A stretch of DNA of 64,000 nucleotides from Aureimonas sp. Leaf427 (GTDB taxonomy: Bacteria; Pseudomonadota; Alphaproteobacteria; Rhizobiales; Rhizobiaceae). Both the position numbers and the translations under genes were made by a program. The DNA is taken from positions 125,312 through 189,311 of the forward strand of contig NZ_LMQW01000053.1 of NCBI RefSeq assembly GCF_001425485.1, in the 5' to 3' direction. Under the pieces are notes generated by a model. The model was given only the letters and a program-made list of their open reading frames with translations. It was not told the origin of the DNA and made no database searches. Position 1 is the first letter of the stretch. Each line of letters begins with the position of its first letter. This document shows positions 39,686 to 49,477 of this stretch, one piece after another.

Positions 39686-42600
39686 ATGGCGAACTGGTGG
39701 GATGCTGCGCCGATCGTCGAGACGGGCGCGAAGCCGAAGAACTGGTGGGATGACGCGCCTGTCGTCGAAGCGGCGGCGGACCCGAAATTCGGCGGCGTCG
39801 CCATGAACGCGACCGCCGGTGTGAACGAAGGGCTCTACGGGGTTCTCGGCGCGCCCGTCGACCTCATGACCGGCGCAATGAACCTCGGCATTCGCGGCTT
39901 CAATGCCGCGACGGGGTCCGACGTCGGCACGATCGACGAGCCCATCGGCGGATCGCGCTCGATTGGCAAGGCGATGGGCGCCGTTGCCGCCCCGCTCGAT
40001 CCGGCCAACACGGAAGCGACGAACTCCAACGAGCGGATCGTGCGCGGCGTCGGACAGGGCGTCGGCGGCACGGTCCTTCCGGCCGGCCTTGCCGGCGCCG
40101 CTTTGCGGACCGGCGTGGCCTCGGCGGGCGCGGCGCCGCTCGTGGAAGCGCTCGCCGGCCGGTCCGGCAGCGTGGGCGCCGTAGCGGCCGATGCGGCGGC
40201 GGGTGGCGTGGCCGGCGGCGGCGCGGCCACGGCGCAGGAGTTCGCACCTGATCCCTACAAGCCGATCGCGGGGCTGGCCGGCTCGCTCGTCGGCGGCGGT
40301 GCGGGCGCGGCGGCGATGAGCGCTCCGGCCTTGACCCGAGCCCTGGCGGAGGCCGGCCGCACTTTCGCGGCGCCTTTGACGGCGGTCGGCCGCGAACGCT
40401 TGGCGGGGCAACGCCTCGTCGAGGCCGCCGACGATCCGCGTGCGGCGATGAAGACGATTGAGGAGGGCAGGGCGCCGCTCGTGCCAGGTTCCCAGCCGAC
40501 GACGTTTCAGCAGACCGGCGACATGGGCCTTGGCGCTCTGGAGCGCAATGCGCAGAACCAGTTCCCCGCGCAGTTCCAGCAGCGTCGCGCCGATCAGAAC
40601 GCCGCGCGCCGTGATGCGCTCGACGAGATCCAGCCGGACGGTGCGCCGGAAGCCGTCTCGCTCGCCCTTCGCGGCCGGCTGAAGGCCATCGACGCGGAGA
40701 CGTCGAAGTCGCTGCGGGATGCAGTCGAATGGGAGCGCACGGCAAATCGTGGCCTTGGGCAGGGACAGCGGCCGGAAGATGCCGGCGACGCGATGCGTGA
40801 GGCGCTGCAACTGCGACGCGACGCGGCCAAGGAGAAGGAGGGCAAGCTTTGGGAGGCTGTCGACCCGGACGGCAGCCTTGCGCTTCCGCCGCAGGACGTG
40901 CGCCGCGTCGCGCAGGAGCTTGTGGGCGAGCTTCCCAAGTCCGCCAAGCCGCCGGGGCCGGAAGAGGCCGCGATTTATGCCGTGGTCGGCCAGTACGGCG
41001 ACGTCATGCCGTTCCGCGAAATCGCCGCGCTTCGTTCGCGCGTCAGCCAGGCGGCGGCCGACGAGCGCGGCCGGCACGGGCCGTCGCCGTCTTGGGCTCG
41101 ACTGATCCAGCTTCGCGGTGCTATCGAAAGCGATCTGGAGAACGCCGTCTCGCGCAAGGTCCTCATGGAGGAACAGGCGGTCGCGGCGGGAACCCTTCGC
41201 CAAGAGGACACGCTTTCCGCCAATGTTGAGCGATGGGTCAGCGACTGGAATGCCCGACGCTCAGAGGCAGCAGTCGGTGACGACAATTCGGGACGCGGTT
41301 TCTTCGGTGCCGGAAGCGCAACGACTTCCCCTCCTGGCTTATCTGGAACAGCGCGCTCGACAGGAGGCCGATCTACAGGCGCTCCGCGCGATCCGGGACT
41401 ATCGCCGGATGCTGGAGGAGGAGCAGCCCGCCAAAAGCTGACGATGGACGACATCCGCGCCAAACCCGCGGACGACCCGTTCTTCTTCCGCTCCCGCGAC
41501 GGCCAGCCCTTCGTTCCCCGCGAGCCCGGCAATCCCGATCTCGGCATGGCGCCGGTTCCCGGCCAGCTTCTCGATGCGCCGATCCGTCTGCGCCGGTCGG
41601 ACATGAAGCATGTCGCCAATCCCGTTCATCAGTCGGATGCCGAGATCCTGGGCTATGACGACGCCTGGGACATGGTGACAGACGTCTCCGCCAACTGGTC
41701 GCAGATGTACAAGGCTCGTGACGGCAGGGTGCTTCTCGTCAAGCCGTCGCCGCAGGAGGCGCAGGGCGTGGCCGTCGTCGAGCTGACGCCGGTCGATGGC
41801 GGCCAGTATTGGCGCATCGTCACGGCAGGTCGGCGGGCGGCGGACAAGCTCGGGGAAAAGATCGGGTCCAGGGTGCACGGCCCTGACGCGGCTTCCGGTT
41901 CAGCCGCTCCCACTGTCGCCAGCTCCCCGCAAGATACCGGTCGGGAGGCCGGATTAGCATGGAACCCGATCGGCGCTGAATATACGCCCCCGGCCGGCGG
42001 CGGACAAGGGATGAAGCCTTTCGACGATGCGGCCAAGGCTCGGCTCGACATTGCGACGGAAGCGACGCGCGAGCGCGCCGGAACCTTCGACAACCGGCAG
42101 CTGGGGCCGATGCTCGCGCGGCCGGCCGACCATGCGCCCTACAATATGGAGAGCGCGAAGGTCGCCTCGCGCGTCTTCACGGCCGGCAAGGGCGGCTTCG
42201 AGCGCATCCAGACCTTTCGAAATGCGGCCGGCTCGAGGAAAGGGATGGGCGCGATCGAGGCCTTCGCGATCGACAGCCTGCGCAAGGCCGCCGTCGATCG
42301 AGAGACAGGCGTCGTGAACCCGGCCCGGCTGGAGAGCTGGCGGCGGGCGCATGCCGAAGCGCTGCGGGCCTTTCCCGAGCTGGACGCCCGTATCGCCACC
42401 GCATCGGATGCCGCCAAGGCCGTCGAAAGCCATGTGGCCGCCCGCAAGGCGGCCTTGGACGCCGAGCAGGCCGGCGCGCTCGGCAAGCTGATGGGAACGG
42501 AAGATCCGCAGGACGTTGTCCGGCTCGTCGGCGGCCTCTTCTCGCGCCAGGACGCCGCGCGGCAGATGGGACAGCTCCGCCAAAAGGTTGGGAACGACAA

Positions 42601-43282
42601 GGATGCGCTTCAGGGCCTTCGCAAGGCGGTTGCGGAGCATGTGACGCTTCGCATGGTCGGCAATACGGAGGCGGCAACGAGCGGCCGGCAGTTGATCAAG
42701 GCCGACCAGTTTCAGACCTTCGTGAAGACGAACCGCAACGCGCTGCGCACGGTCTTCGACGAACGAGAGATCAGGATCATGGAGGCCGTCGCCGCCGATC
42801 TCCAGCAGGCGAACCGTTCGCTGGCGTCGGTGAAGATCCCGAACCAGTCGAACACGGCGCAGGATCAGCGCTCGGTGCTTCAGAACCTCATGTCGGCCGG
42901 CATGGAGAATTGGATGACGGTGGCCGGCGGCACGGTCGGCGCGGGCGTTGGCGGCCCGGTCGGAGCCGCGGCCGGCGGTGGCGCGGCGGCTCTCTTCACG
43001 GCGCTTCGGCAGAACGGCATCAATTCGGTCGACGAGCTGGTCCGCGACGCGCTGCTGAACCCGGAGCGGGCTCGTTACCTCATGACGAAGGTCCCGTCTG
43101 ACCCGGAGCGGGCCGACGCCATGCTTCGGTCGCTCGCCCGGCGGTACGTCAAGGCGGCTGCCGCCGGCTCGGCCGTGAGCGTCCAGCCGGAGCGTCCGAA
43201 GGGTCCGGTTTACCTGACGGTCGGCCGGCCTCGCCTGCCGGAGCCCGGAACCGAACTTCAACGGGCTCTTGCCCGTCAGTGA
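39686..43282 (+). CDS. Large internal virion (ejection-type) protein
   Basis: A 1198-codon open frame starting with a paired NWWDAAPIV / NWWDDAPVV repeat, then a glycine and alanine rich membrane-active region (about residues 45-225), helical parts, and a second glycine-rich hydrophobic patch near residue 1090. This is the layout of podovirus DNA-ejection proteins. Residues about 523-585 (41250-41441) have poor codon use and are better coded in another frame. Residues 587 to about 755, from ATG 41444, look like an inserted domain, perhaps a PBECR-type nuclease (HVANPVHQSDAEILGYDD ... YWRIVTAGRRAADKL). Whether one or more proteins are made is open. Confidence 0.72.
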   Translation: MANWWDAAPIVETGAKPKNWWDDAPVVEAAADPKFGGVAMNATAGVNEGLYGVLGAPVDLMTGAMNLGIRGFNAATGSDVGTIDEPIGGSRSIGKAMGAVAAPLDPANTEATNSNERIVRGVGQGVGGTVLPAGLAGAALRTGVASAGAAPLVEALAGRSGSVGAVAADAAAGGVAGGGAATAQEFAPDPYKPIAGLAGSLVGGGAGAAAMSAPALTRALAEAGRTFAAPLTAVGRERLAGQRLVEAADDPRAAMKTIEEGRAPLVPGSQPTTFQQTGDMGLGALERNAQNQFPAQFQQRRADQNAARRDALDEIQPDGAPEAVSLALRGRLKAIDAETSKSLRDAVEWERTANRGLGQGQRPEDAGDAMREALQLRRDAAKEKEGKLWEAVDPDGSLALPPQDVRRVAQELVGELPKSAKPPGPEEAAIYAVVGQYGDVMPFREIAALRSRVSQAAADERGRHGPSPSWARLIQLRGAIESDLENAVSRKVLMEEQAVAAGTLRQEDTLSANVERWVSDWNARRSEAAVGDDNSGRGFFGAGSATTSPPGLSGTARSTGGRSTGAPRDPGLSPDAGGGAARQKLTMDDIRAKPADDPFFFRSRDGQPFVPREPGNPDLGMAPVPGQLLDAPIRLRRSDMKHVANPVHQSDAEILGYDDAWDMVTDVSANWSQMYKARDGRVLLVKPSPQEAQGVAVVELTPVDGGQYWRIVTAGRRAADKLGEKIGSRVHGPDAASGSAAPTVASSPQDTGREAGLAWNPIGAEYTPPAGGGQGMKPFDDAAKARLDIATEATRERAGTFDNRQLGPMLARPADHAPYNMESAKVASRVFTAGKGGFERIQTFRNAAGSRKGMGAIEAFAIDSLRKAAVDRETGVVNPARLESWRRAHAEALRAFPELDARIATASDAAKAVESHVAARKAALDAEQAGALGKLMGTEDPQDVVRLVGGLFSRQDAARQMGQLRQKVGNDKDALQGLRKAVAEHVTLRMVGNTEAATSGRQLIKADQFQTFVKTNRNALRTVFDEREIRIMEAVAADLQQANRSLASVKIPNQSNTAQDQRSVLQNLMSAGMENWMTVAGGTVGAGVGGPVGAAAGGGAAALFTALRQNGINSVDELVRDALLNPERARYLMTKVPSDPERADAMLRSLARRYVKAAAAGSAVSVQPERPKGPVYLTVGRPRLPEPGTELQRALARQ
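41250..41441 (+). CDS. Small helical protein encoded inside the large virion gene
   Basis: A 63-residue product in the +1 frame relative to the surrounding gene: MPDAQRQQSVTTIRDAV ... LEQRARQEADLQALRAIRDYRRM and an acidic tail. By hand count 45 of 63 codons end in G or C here, against 30 of 64 in the long frame. Its TGA is two bases before an in-frame ATG (41444) of the long frame that begins the inserted domain. It could be an immunity or antitoxin-like partner, or the sign of a frameshift. ATG 41223 is an alternative start. Confidence 0.5.
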   Translation: MPDAQRQQSVTTIRDAVSSVPEAQRLPLLAYLEQRARQEADLQALRAIRDYRRMLEEEQPAKS

Positions 43283-43292
43283 ACCCAACACA

Positions 43293-43315
43293 GGCCCGCT
43301 TCGGCGGGCCTTTTT
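43293..43315 (+). terminator. Terminator after the ejection-protein gene
   Basis: GGCCCGC and GCGGGCC flank a TTCG tetraloop and run into TTTTT, 11 bases after the stop codon. Confidence 0.85.
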
Positions 43316-43327
43316 CATGGAGGCATC

Positions 43328-43834
43328 ATGCCGTTCCAAGGCAACAATTTCGTCCGCAGTCAGAACTTCGTTCGCGATCGGGATCTCGGCGCGCCGGACA
43401 ATACGATCAGCGCCGACAAGGTGGACGACGAGTTCGACGGCATGGCAGCCGCCCTGACGACCGTCAAAACGGCCGCCGAGACCGCCGTCTCGACGGTGCG
43501 CGGCGGGATCGACGAGCCACGCAATACCCTCCAGAAGCTCGCCGACTGGATCAAGGCGACGCTCCTCGGCGGCGTGACGGCCGGGGGCTATCTGCGGGGC
43601 AAAGCGGACGCCTCTGGCTGGGAGAGCCGGACACCGGCGGAGGTGCGCAGCGACATCGAGCTCGGGGCACTGACGAAGACCGCAACGGGCGTTTCCGTCA
43701 CCGGCACCCTGGCGACGTCGGGGGGCGCGTCGCTTTCTTCCGCGACGATCGCCGGCCTGCGCGTCGGTGGCGAGACGATCGGCACGGGCTCGCCGGCCGG
43801 CGGGCAGCCAGGCGACAAGTATTTCAAGGTCTGA
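43328..43834 (+). CDS. Tail fibre adaptor-like protein
   Basis: A 168-residue protein. The N terminus (PFQGNNFVRSQNFVRDRD) looks like a virion anchor; the middle is helical (DEFDGMAAALTTVKTAAETA); the C terminus is a beta repeat of fibre type (TGVSVTGTLATSGGASLSSATIAGLRVGG). GGAGG precedes the start. It is the first gene of the receptor-binding module and may connect the tail to the adhesin that follows. Confidence 0.65.
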   Translation: MPFQGNNFVRSQNFVRDRDLGAPDNTISADKVDDEFDGMAAALTTVKTAAETAVSTVRGGIDEPRNTLQKLADWIKATLLGGVTAGGYLRGKADASGWESRTPAEVRSDIELGALTKTATGVSVTGTLATSGGASLSSATIAGLRVGGETIGTGSPAGGQPGDKYFKV

Positions 43835-43837
43835 CCG

Positions 43838-44847
<1,010 letters not shown>

Positions 44848-44851
<4 letters not shown>

Positions 44852-45498
44852 TGTACTTCACGGACTTTCCAGAAGAAGGACCGCGCGTTCGGCCTCATCC
44901 CGGCTGGCTGATGGACGAGGAGGGTGGCAGTCGTCTCCTCACCGACGCCGAACTGGCCGAACACGGGTTTCGGCTCGTCATTTATCGTCCGCCGGCCTTC
45001 GATGCCGATCGCGAGCGCGTCGAGACGCGACCACTGACGCAATGGCTCGTGAGCGCCACGACCGCGATCGTCGCCTATCAGGTCGCCACGCTGCCGGTGC
45101 AGGAGGTCGGCGCCCGAAAGTTGGCTGCGATCGACCAAGAGCGCAACGGCATCCTCTCGGCCGGCTATCCCGTTCCCGGCACCTCGCTCCACATCGACAT
45201 GAGCGACGGCACCCGTGCGGATCTCGGCGCCGTTGCCGTGACGGCCCTCGTGGTGAAGGCCGGCGCGCTGGCGTGGCCCGAAGGCTATGCGCATGGCTGG
45301 ATCACGATGGAGAACGAGCGCCTGCCCCTGCCGACGCCAGACGACGGTATCGGGCTCGCTTATGGCGTCGGCGCCTTCTACTCGGTCGTCGTCCAGCATG
45401 GTCGAACCCTGAAGGACAGTGTTCTCGCTCTCATCGCGGCCGACGACATCGAAGGCATTCTAGCGATCGACGCATCGGCCGGCTGGCCGACGCCCTAA
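44848..45498 (+). CDS. Tail fibre assembly or accessory protein
   Basis: A 216-residue protein with a DFPEEGPRVRPHPGWLMDEEGGSRLLTDAEL start and ARKLAAIDQERNGILSAGYPV in the middle, the domain style of DUF4376-like fibre-associated proteins, as also seen in prophage A. C terminus GILAIDASAGWP. It follows the adhesin with an ATGA overlap and probably helps fold or display it. Confidence 0.62.
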
Positions 45499-45530
45499 CC
45501 GACCCTTCCACCAATCCAGACCGTTCCCAT

Positions 45531-45552
45531 GGCCGCCGCAAGCGGCCTTTTT
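45531..45552 (+). terminator. Terminator before the tailspike gene
   Basis: GGCCGC and GCGGCC flank a five-base loop and run into TTTTT. Confidence 0.78.
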
Positions 45553-45568
45553 CATGCCCGGAGATCCT

Positions 45569-47476
45569 ATGGCACTCGAAACCGTCGATATCGTCCTCGA
45601 TCAGACTTGGCGTCTGATCTCCAACGCGGGAGCCGGGAGCTTCCGCGCCGTCGTCAAGGAAGGGGTCGACGCCCTCTTCTCGATCGGCACCGTGGCGCCC
45701 GAAGCCGAGAGCCTGCTCGGCATGCCCGAACGGTCGATAAGCTTCGACGCGCTCGACGGCAAGGTCTGGGCACGCGGTGCCGGCATCCGGTCCGTCCTGT
45801 CGGTGACGCGCGTCGTCGATGCCGGCAATCCGGCGCCGATCGTTCTGGACGCGCCGACCCTGTCCGCCTCGACCTTCTCGACGGCCATCCCGGCCAACGG
45901 CGAGGTTGCGGTCGCGGGCTCGAACGTCTTGGGCGCTAAGATCGTGATCAAGTTCCCCGACGACGGCCGGTTCAAGATTTCGCCGGACGGCACGCGGCTT
46001 CGCCGCGGCACGCTTCCGGTCACGCCCGATGTGCCGATCGGCATCGCGGTGGAGGTGAGCCACCCGCTCGCGCCCAACAGCCCCCGCAGCAAGACGTTTC
46101 AGCTGACGCCCTTCCTCGCGGCCCTCCCGGCGCTGCCGATGGCGGCCGGCGCGAAGATGGTGGCGCTGGGCGACAGCCTCGTCGCCTACTCGAACAATGC
46201 CGGCACGCCCGTCTCGACCAGCGAGAAGATCGTCGGCTCCTTTGCCTATGGTTTCCTCGACCACCTTCGATCGATCGACCAGCGCGTAGTCTTCGACACC
46301 TGGTTCGACGCTTCCGCGCCGAACGGGCAGAACATGGCCGGCGCCAATCAGGGCATTTTCGGCGACCACATGGAGTGGACCCATACGAACATCGCCTATG
46401 TCGGTGGCGGCATCGCCCCGCGCCTGCCCGCGATCCTCGCGCGCAACCCGCAGATCGTGCTTCTGGAGGGCGGATCGAACACGATCAACTCGAACGACAA
46501 CGACAAGGCCGGGACGGCGGCCTACATCACCGGCCATTTCGAACAGATGCTTCGCCGGTGCCGCGAGGCCGGCGTCTACGCGATCCTGACGGTGATCTTC
46601 CCTCGCGCCGACTGGCCGGCGGGCGATGCGCGCTATCAGGTGCTCAGGGACGTCAATGTCTGGATACGCGCGCAGGCCGGCCGGCCTGGCCTTCTCGGCA
46701 TTCTCGACCCCTGGGCCGATCTCGCCCCGGCCGACGTCCTCGATCCCCTCATGTTCATGGGCGACAAGGTTCATATCGGGCAGCGCGGCGGCTGGATGGT
46801 CGCCAAGAAGCACCTTCTGCCGATCCTTCAGACCGCGGTGGCTCCCGGCAGCTACTTCGACACCGACGCGACGGCGAACAACCTCATGGTCCCCGCGCTC
46901 GCGAAGCTGCAGGGCACGGCCGGCGGCAAGAGCGGCGGCGCGACCGGCAACGTTGCTTCCAATCTCCTCGTCAACAGCGTGCGCAACCTCTCGGCCTGCG
47001 TCGCATCCAAGGAGGTCGTCTCCGGTGATATGGAGGCGCAGGTCCTCGACCTCACCCCCGCCGATCTCGCCGCTCCCGCCTTCTGGCAAGCCGGGATTGC
47101 CTTCACGGTCGTTTCGCTGCCGAACCCCGCCCTCGGCAAATGGTATCGTCTCGCGCTCAAGATGGAGACGGTCGGTCCGGCCTCCGTCTCGACGATCCGG
47201 GCCAATGTCAGCCTTCGCAGCAATGCCAACGTGGTTCTGGCGAACACGGTGTTTCAGTCCGGCTTCTCGCCCGACTTCGGCGTGTCGATCGCGGATGGCA
47301 ACCGTGTCTGGTGGCTCGTTTCGAACCCCATCATGGCGCCGGACGGCGGTCTGTCCGAACGCTTTCTGGTGGGCCTCGATCTCTACGGCGACAAGCTCTC
47401 CGGTCCGATCAAGTTCAAGCTGTCGAGCCCGATCCTCCGCGAGATCCCCGACCCGCGCCCCGCCTGGGGCTACTGA
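45569..47476 (+). CDS. Tailspike with SGNH/GDSL esterase domain
   Basis: A 635-residue protein. Residues 1 to about 190 form the N-terminal attachment and beta part. An SGNH hydrolase follows: ALGDSLVAYS (Ser203), EGGSNTIN (Asn304) and GDKVHIGQ (Asp399, His402). The C-terminal about 200 residues are a beta-sandwich (WYRLALKMETVGP, FKLSSPILREI). Such spikes remove acetyl groups from capsule or O-antigen. GGAG at 45560-45563 favours the ATG at 45569 over 45554. Confidence 0.85.
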   Translation: MALETVDIVLDQTWRLISNAGAGSFRAVVKEGVDALFSIGTVAPEAESLLGMPERSISFDALDGKVWARGAGIRSVLSVTRVVDAGNPAPIVLDAPTLSASTFSTAIPANGEVAVAGSNVLGAKIVIKFPDDGRFKISPDGTRLRRGTLPVTPDVPIGIAVEVSHPLAPNSPRSKTFQLTPFLAALPALPMAAGAKMVALGDSLVAYSNNAGTPVSTSEKIVGSFAYGFLDHLRSIDQRVVFDTWFDASAPNGQNMAGANQGIFGDHMEWTHTNIAYVGGGIAPRLPAILARNPQIVLLEGGSNTINSNDNDKAGTAAYITGHFEQMLRRCREAGVYAILTVIFPRADWPAGDARYQVLRDVNVWIRAQAGRPGLLGILDPWADLAPADVLDPLMFMGDKVHIGQRGGWMVAKKHLLPILQTAVAPGSYFDTDATANNLMVPALAKLQGTAGGKSGGATGNVASNLLVNSVRNLSACVASKEVVSGDMEAQVLDLTPADLAAPAFWQAGIAFTVVSLPNPALGKWYRLALKMETVGPASVSTIRANVSLRSNANVVLANTVFQSGFSPDFGVSIADGNRVWWLVSNPIMAPDGGLSERFLVGLDLYGDKLSGPIKFKLSSPILREIPDPRPAWGY

Positions 47477-47500
47477 CCCCCGCCTTTCCCGTCGTTTCCC

Positions 47501-47526
47501 AGCCCGGCCACCGCGCCGGGCTTTTT
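47501..47526 (+). terminator. Terminator before the lysis genes of prophage B
   Basis: AGCCCGGC and GCCGGGCT flank a short loop and run into TTTTT. The stem is identical to that at 12479-12509 in prophage A. Confidence 0.82.
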
Positions 47527-47551
47527 CATGCCCGAAGACCGGAGCCATACC

Positions 47552-48499
47552 ATGCCCAAGATCCCCGCATCGTGGATGCCGCGCGCCCGCATGTCCCGCA
47601 TCATCGTCCACTGGACGGCCGGGGGCTATGCCGTCTCCGCGCTCGACCGAGAGCACTACCATGTGATCATCGGCGGCGACGGGCAGGCGGTGCGCGGCGA
47701 TCAGCCGATTTCGGCCAATGCCGATCCGATCCGCGGCGCCTATGCCGCCCATACGCTGAACTGCAATTCCGGTTCGATCGGCATTTCCGTCGCGTGCATG
47801 GCCGGCGCTGTCGAGGAGCCTTTCTTGGCCGGCCATGCGCCCATGAAGGCTGTCCAGTGGGGCGCCCTCGTCGAGGCTGTCGCCGATCTCTGCCAGGCCT
47901 ATGCGATCGTCGTCACGCCGCGAACGGTGCTTTCCCATGCCGAAGTGCAGGGGACGCTCGGTATCAGACAGCGTGGCAAGTGGGACATTTCCCGCCTCGC
48001 GTTCGACCCGACGACGATCGGCGCCAAGGCCTGCGGCGACCGGTTGCGCCGCGAGGTCTCGGCCGCTCTGACGGCCCGCCGCACTTCTCCCGCCGTCCCT
48101 TCGACCCAGCCGCAGCGCTTCGCTGCCTTTCAGGAGCCCGTCGCCATGTCCAGAACCTCCGCCGCCATCCAGCGCGTCATTCTCGACGCGGTTCACGACA
48201 CCGTTGCCAGATCCAGCGTGCCGGCCGAAGCCGAGGCCGCCGCGCCGATCGCCCAGGCTGTCATCGAGGACGTGGTCCCGCTCGTCCTCAACGCAACGAA
48301 CTCCGAGCCCTGGTATCAGTCGCGCGTCATTCTCGGTTCGGCGACGACCATCGTTTCCAGCCTCGCCGCGCTGATCGGCCTGGCGCAGGGCGGCTCGACG
48401 CAGGCCGACCTCTATGCGGCGCCGATCGTCGCGCTTCTGGGCGCGGCCTTCGCGCTCTACGGGCGCCTGGCAGCCTTGAAGCCGATCGGGGCGAGCTGA
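47552..48499 (+). CDS. Endolysin: amidase with C-terminal membrane segments
   Basis: A 315-residue protein. Residues about 10-165 match N-acetylmuramoyl-L-alanine amidase type 2 (RIIVHWTAGGYA, then HYHVIIGGDG, a GSIGISVACMAG strand and a late LSHAEVQG histidine), giving zinc ligands. The C-terminal 130 residues have helical linkers and two hydrophobic segments (about 255-275 and 285-305). It cuts the peptide side chain. Membrane anchoring of an endolysin is unusual and is shared with prophage A. Confidence 0.85.
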   Translation: MPKIPASWMPRARMSRIIVHWTAGGYAVSALDREHYHVIIGGDGQAVRGDQPISANADPIRGAYAAHTLNCNSGSIGISVACMAGAVEEPFLAGHAPMKAVQWGALVEAVADLCQAYAIVVTPRTVLSHAEVQGTLGIRQRGKWDISRLAFDPTTIGAKACGDRLRREVSAALTARRTSPAVPSTQPQRFAAFQEPVAMSRTSAAIQRVILDAVHDTVARSSVPAEAEAAAPIAQAVIEDVVPLVLNATNSEPWYQSRVILGSATTIVSSLAALIGLAQGGSTQADLYAAPIVALLGAAFALYGRLAALKPIGAS

Positions 48500-49002
48500 T
48501 GGGCTGCCGGCCCGTTCCCGGCCTGCGGCGCGCTTGGCTCGTTCTGATGCGAGGGGGAGGGCACATCGCCCTCTTTCCGCCCGGCAGCGAGCGCTATGCT
48601 ACCCGCTCGCTCGAAGCCTATCTCGCCGGCCTCGATCTTCTCTTCGGCACGATCGTCGTCATGCCGACATGGAACACGCTGGAGCCGGCGATCTACGATC
48701 CGCTGCTACGGCTCATGCCCTCGGAAGGGTTTTGGGGGCTCCTAATCGCGATGCGCGGCGCGATCCACCTCGTCGCGCTTCGGATCAACGGCGCCGCCTG
48801 GTGGACGCCCTACATCCGCGCCGTCGTCAGTGGATGGGCCTCCCTCATGTTCGCCGTCTTCGCGGTGACGCTGTTCTTCGCCGAGCCGTTTCGGCCGGGC
48901 CTTGTCTTCTCGTTGGCGGTCCTCAACGCGGTCGCGCACTATCAATGTCTGAGGAGGTCCGCCCGCGATGCTGGAATGGCTTGCCACGCTGCGCGATCCT
49001 GA
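48499..49002 (+). CDS. Multi-span membrane protein, holin candidate
   Basis: A 167-residue protein with about four hydrophobic segments (LAGLDLLFGTIVVMP, EGFWGLLIAMRGAIHLV, AVVSGWASLMFAVFAVTLFF, LVFSLAVLNAVA). It starts on a TGATG overlap with the endolysin gene. Position and topology suggest a holin, though it is longer than most. Confidence 0.62.
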   Translation: MGCRPVPGLRRAWLVLMRGGGHIALFPPGSERYATRSLEAYLAGLDLLFGTIVVMPTWNTLEPAIYDPLLRLMPSEGFWGLLIAMRGAIHLVALRINGAAWWTPYIRAVVSGWASLMFAVFAVTLFFAEPFRPGLVFSLAVLNAVAHYQCLRRSARDAGMACHAARS

Positions 49003-49324
49003 AACGGCAGCGCTCTGGACCGTCGCGGCAGCCGTGGTCGGCCGATGCGCCTGGGCTTTTCTCAAGGCTTTCCGAGAAGGCCAGGAAGCCGCTCCGTTGA
49101 ACGCTGCCGTGGCGATGCGCGCGATCGGAGCAGGGCTGAACGGCACGCTCGACGGCGCCAAGCTGAACGAGACGCTGGAGCGGATCGCGGCGTCCGTCGC
49201 CTCCATCGCAGCGAGCGCGGCTACCATCGCGAAGCTCGAGGAGGCGGGCACGGCGGAAGCGATTGAGGCTCAAGGCCGGAAGCTGGATGATCTCATGGCG
49301 GAGATGCGTCGGCAGGAGCGGTGA
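48968..49324 (+). CDS. Single-span coiled-coil protein, spanin or XhlA-like candidate
   Basis: A 118-residue protein with an N-terminal membrane helix (ALWTVAAAVVGRCAWAFL) and a soluble coiled coil (LNETLERIAASVASIAASAATIAKLEE). It overlaps the preceding membrane-protein gene by 35 bases in another frame. The layout fits an inner-membrane spanin or holin-like accessory. No lipoprotein partner was seen nearby. Confidence 0.6.
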   Translation: MLEWLATLRDPETAALWTVAAAVVGRCAWAFLKAFREGQEAAPLNAAVAMRAIGAGLNGTLDGAKLNETLERIAASVASIAASAATIAKLEEAGTAEAIEAQGRKLDDLMAEMRRQER

Positions 49325-49380
49325 GGATGCGGGGGCTGTCAGGTTCACTTTTTACCGGCGCCGGCTATTCGAACGGCCCA

Positions 49381-49409
49381 GACCGCTGATCACTAAAAGG
49401 TCAGCGGTC
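49381..49409. terminator. Hairpin at the border of late and accessory operons
   Basis: GACCGCTGA and TCAGCGGTC form a perfect nine-pair stem around an 11-base loop. It lies between the late plus-strand operon and the converging accessory operon (49478-51949) and may terminate both, though it lacks a long T run. The rest of 49325-49477 shows nothing else. Confidence 0.5.
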
Positions 49410-49477
49410 TTGATGCGTTAAGAATGTGCTGGTTCGTCACCCCGACCTCGGGTCAATAGCTCAATCAACCCATAATA

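Noticed and set aside
45431-48196. A 921-codon minus-strand open frame across the tailspike and amidase genes
   Set aside because: It is a shadow of genes with catalytic motifs on the plus strand and is rich in Arg, Ala and Asp without structure.
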